Origin: Acidobacteriota bacterium
GTDB taxonomy: Bacteria; Acidobacteriota; Aminicenantia; Aminicenantales; Saccharicenantaceae
Direction: 5' to 3'
Assembly: GCA_003476685.1 (NCBI GenBank)
Contig: DMVN01000178.1
Span: forward strand, 1 to 6,992
DNA length: 6,992 nucleotides
In this document: one piece after another, positions 1-5,503 of the stretch
How positions within the stretch are numbered: the first letter of the stretch is position 1
How the letters are laid out: each line of letters begins with the position of its first letter
The notes under the pieces: generated by a model
Told to the model about the DNA's origin: nothing
The model's input: the letters and a program-made list of their open reading frames with translations, nothing else
The model's database searches: none
Translations under genes and position numbers: made by a program

Positions 1-573
1 GTCGATGCCGTCCGGGTTGGCCGAGGGCACCAGCAGCAGGATGACCTGGTTGAGGATGTTTTTTATTTCGGGCGAATTATCGCTGGCCAGGCGGTAAGCC
101 AGTTCCATTGACATCTGGGAAGCAGCGATTTCGGTGGAGTGAATGGAACAACTTATGTAAACGACAGCTTTGCCTTCTTTAATCAGGTGGGCTCTCTCTC
201 CCGGGCTGAGCCCGCGGGGGTCGTGCAGCCTCTCCTGAATTTTTCGGTATTTTTCCAGTTCCGGCATGTTTTCTTCGGCGGTGATAATGGCCAGGATGAG
301 CGGCCGGCCGAGGGTAGTCTGGCCCAGCTCGACCACTTTAACCCGGTCGGAAACTTCATCCAGCAGCCGGAAATAAGCGGTGATCTGGCTCCAGTTGGCC
401 AGCTTGAAGTCCTGACCTGGCTGGAACCCGAGGTGTTTTTCAGGCGGAGTGATTTCAGCCCGAAGTAGCCCAGGGGCAATCAAAAAGAGTGCCAGGCAGA
501 ATGAAATTAATAAGACGCCGTTGGCCGCGAAGCGGGATGGGTTTTTCCGGCGCGAGGCTTGACTAAATCTCAT
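1..573 (-). CDS. Exported M14-family zinc carboxypeptidase, N-terminal part (runs off left edge)
   Basis: The visible 191 residues begin with a basic N-terminus and a hydrophobic stretch at about residues 19-37 ending in LLRA, which reads as a Sec signal peptide or anchor. The M14 catalytic domain then starts: VVELGQTTLGRPL (80-92) is the usual G-x-T-x-x-G-R-P-L entry strand. SIHSTEIAAS (143-152) holds the zinc-binding H-x-x-E as H145 and E148. VPSANPDG (182-189) is the typical segment that follows. The third zinc ligand histidine and the catalytic glutamate lie beyond the window, so activity cannot be judged. Family members cleave C-terminal residues from peptides in the periplasm or outside the cell. 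The start is supported by AAGGAG at 580-585, six bases upstream. It lies 87 bases after the isomerase-fold gene and may have its own promoter at 606-635. Family assignment is firm; substrate is unknown. Confidence 0.9.
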   Translation of the reverse strand, partial: MRFSQASRRKNPSRFAANGVLLISFCLALFLIAPGLLRAEITPPEKHLGFQPGQDFKLANWSQITAYFRLLDEVSDRVKVVELGQTTLGRPLILAIITAEENMPELEKYRKIQERLHDPRGLSPGERAHLIKEGKAVVYISCSIHSTEIAASQMSMELAYRLASDNSPEIKNILNQVILLLVPSANPDGID

Positions 574-579
574 GAGCGG

Positions 580-585
580 CTCCTT
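580..585 (-). promoter_or_regulatory. Ribosome binding site of the M14 peptidase
   Basis: AAGGAG on the minus strand lies six bases before the ATG at 571-573. It fixes the start of this edge-truncated gene. Confidence 0.75.
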
Positions 586-605
586 GGTTTAAGCTTAAGA
601 CAAAA

Positions 606-635
606 AATATATATTTTTCCGGGGTTTTAATTCAA
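606..635 (-). promoter_or_regulatory. Possible sigma70-type promoter for the M14 peptidase
   Basis: On the minus strand TTGAAT (630-635) is followed after 18 bases by TATATT (606-611), each resembling the -35 and -10 consensus. Transcription would start about 15 bases before the ribosome binding site. The -10 sits inside the perfect 16-base palindrome AAAAATATATATTTTT (603-618), which could equally be an operator or just AT-rich spacer. The promoter consensus of this organism is unknown, so this is a guess from spacing and position. Confidence 0.35.
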
Positions 636-660
636 ATACAAAATTAGTGCCGGCCAGGGC

Positions 661-2130
661 TCAGGCTGCCTCGTTTACCAGCTCCAGCTTCTTGAACCGG
701 GCCAGCATCCTGAGTTCCCGGCTCAGGTTTCCGTAGCAGGTGACCCGGTGTAACCCATGCGACCAGTTCTGCCAGAGTTTTTCCAGGCTGCCATCAACCC
801 GGACGGCGATTTTGGTGCGGCAGCCCCGGTCGTCTTCCAGGCGAACCGGGGTGTCCACAATTTCACCGGTGAAATAAAGCATCTGATTGGTGCCGACAAT
901 TATGGCCTGGGTTACTTTCTCTCCCTGCCTCATCTGCACCTGGGGCACCACGCCTTCTTCCCGTTCCATAACCGTCCTTAATTTAAAAGGATGCCCGGGC
1001 TTTCCCGGGCCATCCATGTTGACCGTGCCCAGGCAGTGAGCCAGGATTATATAATTCTGACCTTCATCCACTGTCGGGTCGCTGATAAAACCTGGTTTTC
1101 CGGAAAGCCCCTGGAGAATTATGTGGGTCACAGCCGAGCGCAGGTCCGATTCGCAGATACCGCCCAGGCCGTGGTTGTTAAGCCGGCAGAAGCCGAGACA
1201 GGGGTAGGCCCGAAGCTTGATGGTCTTATCCCACATGGTGCCGTAGCAATCAATCGTCAGGGCGGTGGCCTGTTCTTCTTCCACCAGCTTTTCAAAGGCC
1301 AGGGCCAGGCGGGCTGATTTATAGACTTCTTCTCGCGAGGGCTCGACCACTTTTTCCGCGCCGTTATACCAGAGCTCGGCTTCGCGGCGGGCTTCGGCCT
1401 CGCTGATAGCGGCGTAGGTCTTTTCCACCCGGTCCAGGGTAATTCTTTTAATTTCAGTGCCGAATTTTTCTTTGAGCTGCCCGGCGTATTCCTCGAACGG
1501 GGCGGTGGTCAGGTTGAGAATCCTGGCTTCCCGCAGATGGTGGATGGCCCGGAAGGGTCTGACCGCGGTGGCCAGTTGGCGCCGGTCGCTGGTCAGCAAA
1601 CAATCGAGCCACTGTCCTTTGTCCTGCTTCATCAGGCTGCCGTAATAAGTCCATTCGTGACCGGAATAGGGCGCGGCGAACAGCACGGTGGGCTTTTGGA
1701 ATTTCAGGATGGCTTCCAGGATGGGAGTTATCCAGATGGTCAGGTGAATGGCCAGGATACCGTCAGCCTCTTTTATTTTATCTGCCTGTTGCAGCACCTC
1801 TTCGGGCTTGCTGGCCAGGATGTTCACCGTGAAATCTACATCGGAGAACTCCTCTTTCATCCGGTGGAACTGGTCTTCGTAGGTTTTTATTTCTTCCTGA
1901 AGGTTGAGTGATGGTTTGGGCCAGTGGGGGTTGGGCAGGCCCAGGTATATTTTGGCCACCCTGACTTTGCTCCGGCCGCCGGGGCTGACCAAGCCGCGGG
2001 CCAGCGGCGAAGTCCAGGGCGGGGCCTGGCCGACCTGGGGACGGCTGCTCAGCCGGCCTGGAGCCACGGCCAGGGCGGCTCCGCTCCCGGCCGAAATTTT
2101 CAGGAAATCACGACGTCTTAAAGCTTTCAT
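661..2130 (-). CDS. Tat-exported protein of the L-fucose/L-arabinose isomerase fold
   Basis: The 489-residue product opens with a twin-arginine signal: R6-R7-D8-F9-L10-K11, then a small-residue hydrophobic region (ISAGSGAALAVAPG). A Rossmann-like N-domain follows (about 57-300), with VAKIYLGLPNP, ADGILAIHLTIW and KPTVLFAAPYSGHEW. The C-domain carries GLGGICESDL (321-330), ISDPTVDEGQN (349-359), LAHC (363-366) and HGLHRVTCYGN (458-468), which match the conserved blocks of FucI/AraA-like proteins. Candidate metal ligands are E327, D351 and H458 or H461; the 24-residue spacing E327 to D351 equals that of E337 and D361 in E. coli FucI, as I remember it. Classical members convert aldoses to ketoses in the cytoplasm, whereas this protein should be folded with its metal and then exported, so the true substrate is open. 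The ATG has GGAGG eight bases upstream (2139-2143). No sugar kinase or transporter is adjacent. Fold is fairly certain; reaction is not. Confidence 0.8.
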   Translation of the reverse strand: MKALRRRDFLKISAGSGAALAVAPGRLSSRPQVGQAPPWTSPLARGLVSPGGRSKVRVAKIYLGLPNPHWPKPSLNLQEEIKTYEDQFHRMKEEFSDVDFTVNILASKPEEVLQQADKIKEADGILAIHLTIWITPILEAILKFQKPTVLFAAPYSGHEWTYYGSLMKQDKGQWLDCLLTSDRRQLATAVRPFRAIHHLREARILNLTTAPFEEYAGQLKEKFGTEIKRITLDRVEKTYAAISEAEARREAELWYNGAEKVVEPSREEVYKSARLALAFEKLVEEEQATALTIDCYGTMWDKTIKLRAYPCLGFCRLNNHGLGGICESDLRSAVTHIILQGLSGKPGFISDPTVDEGQNYIILAHCLGTVNMDGPGKPGHPFKLRTVMEREEGVVPQVQMRQGEKVTQAIIVGTNQMLYFTGEIVDTPVRLEDDRGCRTKIAVRVDGSLEKLWQNWSHGLHRVTCYGNLSRELRMLARFKKLELVNEAA

Positions 2131-2138
2131 GATTTTCG

Positions 2139-2143
2139 CCTCC
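2139..2143 (-). promoter_or_regulatory. Ribosome binding site of the isomerase-fold gene
   Basis: GGAGG on the minus strand, eight bases before the ATG at 2128-2130. Four of its five bases lie in one arm of a 10-bp inverted repeat and could be masked in the mRNA. Confidence 0.75.
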
Positions 2144-2202
2144 AGAATTCATTTCGGACAGTCAGAATAGTCATCAGGGCCAAGGTTAACACAATTCTGG
2201 AG
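2140..2202 (-). promoter_or_regulatory. Inverted repeat able to sequester the ribosome binding site
   Basis: Read on the minus strand, CTCCAGAATT (2202-2193) is perfectly complementary to AATTCTGGAG (2149-2140), with 43 bases between. The second arm contains most of the GGAGG of the isomerase-fold gene, so pairing would hide it. A further CCTCC on the minus strand at 2223-2227, inside CAGGAGGTCA of the plus strand, could compete for the same GGAGG. This resembles a translational switch, but the long loop weakens it and no known riboswitch class was recognised. Confidence 0.35.
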
Positions 2203-2318
2203 TTGAACTCAACAATCAGGCAGGAGGTCATTTGTTGAGCAGGCGGGTGGACCTGTTGCAACTTCGTTCCAGCGGACTCGCTATCTTCGGTCAAGTCTTA
2301 TCGCCTGAGTCGGTCCAG

Positions 2319-2346
2319 GAATATATGAATATCTGTTCATATATTC
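2319..2346. repeat. Perfect 11-bp AT-rich inverted repeat with 6-base spacer
   Basis: GAATATATGAA (2319-2329) and TTCATATATTC (2336-2346) are exact reverse complements around TATCTG. There is no T-run on either side, so it is not a standard terminator. It lies about 190 bases upstream of the isomerase-fold gene, in the only place its promoter could be, which suits an operator for a dimeric regulator. A cruciform or the core of a small mobile repeat are alternatives. Confidence 0.5.
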
Positions 2347-2393
2347 GCCTGTCGATTCTATTCGGGGTCTCCAGGTTCTTCAAACTTTCCTTA

Positions 2394-2474
2394 TGACCGG
2401 GTCGCCGGGCGCTTGGTATTGCAGGTCTTCTGCTCAGTTAGCTTCCGGCGATACAAACGACCAATTCCCGGTCA
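2394..2474. repeat. Nested complementary arms over the stop codon of the HEPN-like gene
   Basis: Outer arms TGACCGGG (2394-2401) and CCCGGTCA (2467-2474) are perfect complements. Inside them are CGCCGG (2403-2408) and CCGGCG (2445-2450), then GCAG/CTGC (2421-2424 and 2430-2433). Together they could fold an 81-base stem with an apical hairpin in the 3' end of the HEPN-like mRNA. The outer arm contains the TGA stop. It may protect the transcript 3' end or be a small structured RNA; no family was recognised. Confidence 0.35.
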
Positions 2475-3461
2475 GGACTTAAATTTTTCTTTTAGCTGGC
2501 TGAGGCCGTCAATCATCTCGTTGACCCGGGACCGTAGTTCCTGGAGCTGCGCCTCGCTGGCTTCAGCCAGGTTGAGGTGGACGCAATCATTCCTGGTCTC
2601 CCACCAGTTTTGCAGATCTTCTTTTATCTGGTCGGTAAAGGCCTTTCTTCTGGCCAGCTCTTCCAGCTTTTCTGGCATATTCGAAGGTTTGTAAGGCTTG
2701 TAGCCGCTCTTATTTCTCTCCTCTTCCCAGAGCTTATTGACCAGGCATTCTAGCTCTTTCCCGGCCAGAATGCCGGCAATTTCCGGGTCGGTTTCCAGGA
2801 ATGACCCGGCCAGGTCCAGGTAGAAAATATTTTCCTGCCGGATGTTTCTCAGGGCGTTGCGGGCTGAGATTTTCTTGACCCGGTTAGGCTGCTCCAGGTA
2901 GTCAAGGTAAATCTGACGAAAATCCGGATTCTGGCGTATGAATTCTTCATTGAGCAGACAGCACAGGGCAAACAGAGCCATGTCGACATCAGCTATTCTT
3001 TCCAGGCCGTATTCTTCCTGCAACTCGGTCAGGTTTTCCAGATAGGCCAGGTATTTTTTGACCGGAGTTTCGGCCTTGATGGACAGCAGGTTTTCCACCG
3101 GGGCGCTGTAGATTCCGTAATGCTGCGGGCAGATGACCCGCAGCAGGCAGGACAGGATTTCAATGTTCTTGAAGATATCAAACAGCTTCTGCACCAGGTC
3201 CTGGTCGTGAGGCTGGGGATTTTTGAAAACCCACTTCAAGGCTTCCAGTTCTGGCGGCTGCAGCTCCGGCAATTTCCACCAGGCCGGGAAGAGGTTATCC
3301 TCTTTTAGCATCTGGAGATGACGGTAGGAAAATTCTTCGCGGCCGAGCCGGACCGGCTCCATCGATTTCTCCAGCCGCCCGAAGTCCAGGGTCCCGCCGT
3401 ACTTGAGAATCCCGAAACTTTCATAAAGACCGAGCAATTGTTTCAGGTCGAACTGGCTCAT
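2472..3461 (-). CDS. Uncharacterised cytoplasmic protein with C-terminal HEPN-like domain (RNDCVH motif)
   Basis: The product has 329 residues, no signal peptide and no membrane segment, and appears largely helical. I do not recognise a named family. The C-terminal third (about 212-325) has the plan of a HEPN domain: a helix around AGKELECLVNKLWEEE (233-248), a basic linker, then ETRNDCVHLN (288-297) with R290-N291-D292-C293-V294-H295. This is the R-x4-H signature with a polar residue after the arginine, as used by metal-independent HEPN ribonucleases. The region LLRVICPQHYGIYSAPVEN (106-124) and the following helices (to about 175) look like a separate N-terminal helical domain. The start is the first in-frame ATG: a TAA stop lies five codons upstream (3474-3476), and only a weak AAGAT is nearby. 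The gene stands alone, with no nucleotidyltransferase or antitoxin partner next to it. A role as an RNase in defence or stress is inference. Confidence 0.65.
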   Translation of the reverse strand: MSQFDLKQLLGLYESFGILKYGGTLDFGRLEKSMEPVRLGREEFSYRHLQMLKEDNLFPAWWKLPELQPPELEALKWVFKNPQPHDQDLVQKLFDIFKNIEILSCLLRVICPQHYGIYSAPVENLLSIKAETPVKKYLAYLENLTELQEEYGLERIADVDMALFALCCLLNEEFIRQNPDFRQIYLDYLEQPNRVKKISARNALRNIRQENIFYLDLAGSFLETDPEIAGILAGKELECLVNKLWEEERNKSGYKPYKPSNMPEKLEELARRKAFTDQIKEDLQNWWETRNDCVHLNLAEASEAQLQELRSRVNEMIDGLSQLKEKFKS

Positions 3462-3501
3462 GTGGCGATTATCTTAAATAAATCCGCCTTCCTTAACTCA
3501 T

Positions 3502-3529
3502 CTGATACAGTTATTATTTATGGAAACAA
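3502..3529 (-). promoter_or_regulatory. Weak promoter candidate for the HEPN-like gene
   Basis: On the minus strand TTGTTT (3524-3529) and TATCAG (3502-3507) are separated by 16 bases, upstream of the gene start at 3461. The surrounding sequence is AT-rich on this strand, and alternative -10 boxes such as TAAATA lie nearby. The match is poor and supported mainly by position. Confidence 0.2.
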
Positions 3530-3609
3530 TGTTTTTTTGCAACAGGAAAGATAAATTTTTTCGGACGGGTCTGGACTGGAAAGTGGCTGGGCAATTAGAA
3601 TTCCTGTAG

Positions 3610-3625
3610 CTCGCTTCTGAGCGAG
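3610..3625. repeat. GC-rich 6-bp hairpin in the gap after the redoxin gene
   Basis: CTCGCT (3610-3615) and AGCGAG (3620-3625) pair around TCTG. CTGT (3604-3607) and ACAG (3630-3633) could add an outer stem. No T-run follows on either strand. The shape resembles REP-type dispersed palindromes or a processed mRNA 3' end; only one copy is in this window. Confidence 0.35.
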
Positions 3626-3703
3626 GAGGACAGTCCGGTAATGAGAAGGGTGAAGCGTTGCTGATGATTATGGCTCCGGCTCTGGCCAATTTTCGCGACT
3701 GGC

Positions 3704-4180
3704 TCAGTTCTTGAATAGTTCAAGAATTTTCTTTTTGGTCAATTCTCTCCTGGCCTGAAAATCAAGAACGGGCTCATCGACATGGAAGACTTCTCCCCGG
3801 GAATCCAGGACAACTACCAGCGGTTCCAGCCTGACCCGGAACCGCCTGAACAGGGTCTTGTTTTTATCTTCAATGACCGGGTAGCTGAACGAATAGCGGC
3901 GGATGAAGTTTTCCAGTTCCTCCCGGCTTTCGGCCGACACTCCCACCGGAATAGCGGGAAGATTCATTTTTTCTATGTAATCTTTGACCTCGAACAATTC
4001 TTCCCAGCAAACATGGCAGGTCAGGGAAATAAATACCAGGACCAGCGGCCGTTGTCTGTAACCCGGAATTTCTTCCAGCGAAGCATAGAGGCCGTAAGGA
4101 TAGGACTGGCGGCCGCCCGAAGATAGCGGTAATTCCAGCAGCCAGGCCACAAGCAAGGCAAGCCAGACCGTTTTTTTCAT
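3704..4180 (-). CDS. Exported thioredoxin-fold protein (redoxin/TlpA-like) with CHVC active site
   Basis: The 158-residue protein has a short Sec signal (MKKTVWLALLVAWLLELPLSSG, about 1-22). A thioredoxin-like domain follows: the strand PLVLVFISLTC leads into C55-H-V-C58, then the helix WEELFEVKDYIEKM. IPVGVSAESREELENFIRRY is the AhpC/TlpA-type insertion, and RLEPLVVVLDSRGEV (117-131) supplies the cis-proline equivalent P120 and the strand after it. The CxxC indicates a thiol-disulfide enzyme acting in the cell envelope; CHVC lacks the proline of usual CxPC TlpA sites, so its redox potential may differ. The ATG overlaps the propeller stop as ATGA, with GGGTGA seven bases upstream (4188-4193), so translation is probably coupled. 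Last in an operon with two four-cysteine peptides, it is a natural candidate to form, reduce or read their disulfides, which is inference. Confidence 0.82.
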   Translation of the reverse strand: MKKTVWLALLVAWLLELPLSSGGRQSYPYGLYASLEEIPGYRQRPLVLVFISLTCHVCWEELFEVKDYIEKMNLPAIPVGVSAESREELENFIRRYSFSYPVIEDKNKTLFRRFRVRLEPLVVVLDSRGEVFHVDEPVLDFQARRELTKKKILELFKN

Positions 4181-5187
4181 GGTTGATTCACCCGGTAGAT
4201 AAAGAGTTCATCTTCGGTGTTCAGGACGTAGAAAGTTGAACCATCGGTGGCCAGGAGACGTATGGCCTGCGGGAATTTGATCATTTCCAGAAACTTACCC
4301 TGTCTGTCAAAGAGGCCGACCTCCGGGCCCGGGCCAAGGTCACCCTGGGAGTCGGCTGCCGGGACCAGAAGATAAAATTTGTCCTGAGCCAGAGCCACAT
4401 TCCAGCAGACCACAGTAAGTGATTTTTTCTCGGGCTGGAGAGGCAGCTCAACTTTTTTCAAGCGGTAGGCAGGATCCAGGTTAATCTTTGCGGTTACTTT
4501 TCCCTCGGAATTAAGCTGCAGGATACGGGGCTCATTATACCTGTGAAAAAGATACAGATTACCCCGGTCATCTCGTTTGAGGAAGGTTTCATTGATGAGG
4601 GTAAAGTAAACGGTGTCGGCAGCTGGAGCCGGATCAACCGCCTGCCAGATCAAGTGGCCCCTGGAATCATAGCAGTAAAGTAAAGACTCCTGGTTTTTAA
4701 CCGGGGCCGGCCGGTTGGAGACAACAATTCGTTCGGGGTTGAGCACCACCAGGTGAACCGGGTAGATATTGGTCCGGAAGCTGCTTAGCAGCTTGCCTTC
4801 CAGGCTGAAAATTTTTACCTGGCGGTTATAAGAGTCAGCCAGGTAGATTTTATTCTCATAGATATCCAGGCCAAGCGGAGAGTCGAATTCCTCGGGACCC
4901 TGGCCGTGTTTGCCTATAACCAGCTTCGGCTGACCGTCCGTTCCGATTAGCCTCAGGCGGTGGTCTCCGGATTCCGAAACCAGCAGCCCGGCCGAAGACA
5001 GAGATAACACGAAGGGCTTGAAGAAATAAGGTCTGTCCTGGGCCGCACCGAGGGGGACTTCGGTGACTGATCGGGGGCGGAACTGCTGGCTGCGGGCCGG
5101 ACCGGGGATAATTGAAATTAAAATTAGAACCAGCAGGAGCGAACCGATTAATTTTTCGATTCTTGGTCTTACTTGGTTTTGTGCCAT
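4177..5187 (-). CDS. Exported 6-bladed beta-propeller (NHL-type repeat) protein
   Basis: The 336-residue protein has a hydrophobic signal at about 13-30 (LIGSLLLVLILISIIPGP) ending near ARS-QQ. It has no lipobox cysteine, so it is probably periplasmic or secreted. The rest is beta-rich, with propeller blade repeats: LLVSESGDHRLRLIGTDGQP (68-87), the junction GKHGQGPEEFDSPLGLDI (92-109), and IYLADSYNRQVKIFSLEGKL (114-133). The G-x-G-P-x-x-F segment followed by Y-x-A-D-x-x-N-x-x-V is typical of NHL and 6-bladed propellers. Later blades include YLFHRYNEPRILQLNSEGK and VGLFDRQGKFLEMIKF. Such proteins bind ligands or partners rather than catalyse. AAGGAGG at 5194-5200, six bases before the ATG, fixes the start. 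The gene lies just after the terminator that follows the peptide genes and overlaps the redoxin gene by four bases. It may bind the peptides or act as their sensor; that is inference from context. Confidence 0.82.
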   Translation of the reverse strand: MAQNQVRPRIEKLIGSLLLVLILISIIPGPARSQQFRPRSVTEVPLGAAQDRPYFFKPFVLSLSSAGLLVSESGDHRLRLIGTDGQPKLVIGKHGQGPEEFDSPLGLDIYENKIYLADSYNRQVKIFSLEGKLLSSFRTNIYPVHLVVLNPERIVVSNRPAPVKNQESLLYCYDSRGHLIWQAVDPAPAADTVYFTLINETFLKRDDRGNLYLFHRYNEPRILQLNSEGKVTAKINLDPAYRLKKVELPLQPEKKSLTVVCWNVALAQDKFYLLVPAADSQGDLGPGPEVGLFDRQGKFLEMIKFPQAIRLLATDGSTFYVLNTEDELFIYRVNQP

Positions 5188-5193
5188 GTCAGG

Positions 5194-5200
5194 CCTCCTT
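5194..5200 (-). promoter_or_regulatory. Strong ribosome binding site of the propeller gene
   Basis: AAGGAGG on the minus strand, six bases before the ATG at 5185-5187. It lies just downstream of the intrinsic terminator, so any message that reads through should be translated well. Confidence 0.75.
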
Positions 5201-5213
5201 TTTTTAAGTTTAG

Positions 5214-5245
5214 AAAAAAGGGGCCTGCTTCTGTGAGCAGGCCCC
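5214..5245 (-). terminator. Intrinsic terminator between the peptide genes and the propeller gene
   Basis: On the minus strand GGGGCCTGCT (5245-5236), a six-base loop and AGCAGGCCCC (5229-5220) form a perfect 10-bp GC-rich stem followed immediately by TTTTTT (5219-5214). This is a textbook Rho-independent terminator. It sits 16 bases past the stop of the second peptide gene and upstream of the propeller start. The two peptides should therefore be made from an abundant short transcript, with the propeller and redoxin expressed by readthrough or from a separate weak promoter. Confidence 0.88.
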
Positions 5246-5261
5246 CCTCTCTTCCAGCAGT

Positions 5262-5486
5262 TCAGAAGATACGAGCCAGGTAACAGTAGAATTTTTCCAG
5301 GTCACAGGCGGTCAGGGTTGCGGTGGTGACGAAAACACTGGTGTCGGCTTTCATCGCTTCCGCCCGACATTTTCTCCATTCGGTCAGGCAGGAATCTTCT
5401 TCCTCAGCCCCGGTGAGAGCCGGTGAGGCCAGGAAAAGCGACCAGCCGATCAGGATAGCCAGAACTAAGGCCTTTGCTTTTCTCAT
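5262..5486 (-). CDS. Small secreted four-cysteine peptide (second copy)
   Basis: This is a 74-residue precursor with a clear Sec signal (MRKAKALVLAILIGWSLFLA, cleavage probably near LTGA-EEED, residue 27), leaving about 47 residues. The mature part has exactly four cysteines, C33, C40, C61 and C68, giving C-x6-C-x20-C-x6-C. It is mostly helix-forming, with a polar turn near KADTS (46-50). Antiparallel helices joined C33-C68 and C40-C61 would make an alpha-hairpin, which is inference from spacing. The reading frame stays open upstream across the neighbouring peptide gene, but the internal ATG at 5484-5486 is chosen because it starts the signal peptide and has GAGGGG eight bases upstream. It follows its paralogue by 17 bases and is followed by a strong terminator. 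I know no family name; toxin, signal and structural roles are all possible. Confidence 0.78.
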   Translation of the reverse strand: MRKAKALVLAILIGWSLFLASPALTGAEEEDSCLTEWRKCRAEAMKADTSVFVTTATLTACDLEKFYCYLARIF

Positions 5487-5503
5487 GGGTCCTTCCCCTC
5501 TGC

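Larger units (their letters stand above)
2131..2471. other. 341-base intergenic region rich in inverted repeats
   Basis: No convincing gene lies here. It separates the end of the HEPN-like gene from the start of the isomerase-fold gene, both on the minus strand, so it should hold the latter's promoter and leader. It contains a 10-bp inverted repeat covering the ribosome binding site, an 8-bp repeat CTCAACAA/TTGTTGAG (2208-2215 and 2232-2239), the palindrome GTTGCAAC (2255-2262), an 11-bp AT-rich dyad (2319-2346), and nested complementary arms at 2394-2474. No T-run follows any of these on the minus strand, so I see no clear terminator. Confidence 0.6.

Noticed and set aside
139..468. 109-residue plus-strand frame
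   Set aside because: It is antisense to the M14 carboxypeptidase with its HxxE motif and signal peptide.
2395..2474. tRNA-like acceptor stem GACCGGG/CCCGGTC about 80 bases apart
   Set aside because: There is no T-arm with a TTCGA-type loop, no D-arm and no anticodon stem in register.
3498..3689. 63-residue minus-strand frame after the redoxin gene
   Set aside because: It uses a TTG start without a ribosome binding site, its composition is not protein-like, and it covers the intergenic hairpin.
3708..3736. Plus-strand hairpin TTCTTGAA/TTCAAGAA followed by a T-rich run, terminator-like
   Set aside because: It lies inside the redoxin C-terminal codons (lysine-rich KKKILELFKN), and there is no plus-strand gene to terminate. 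On the coding strand the stem is not followed by T residues.
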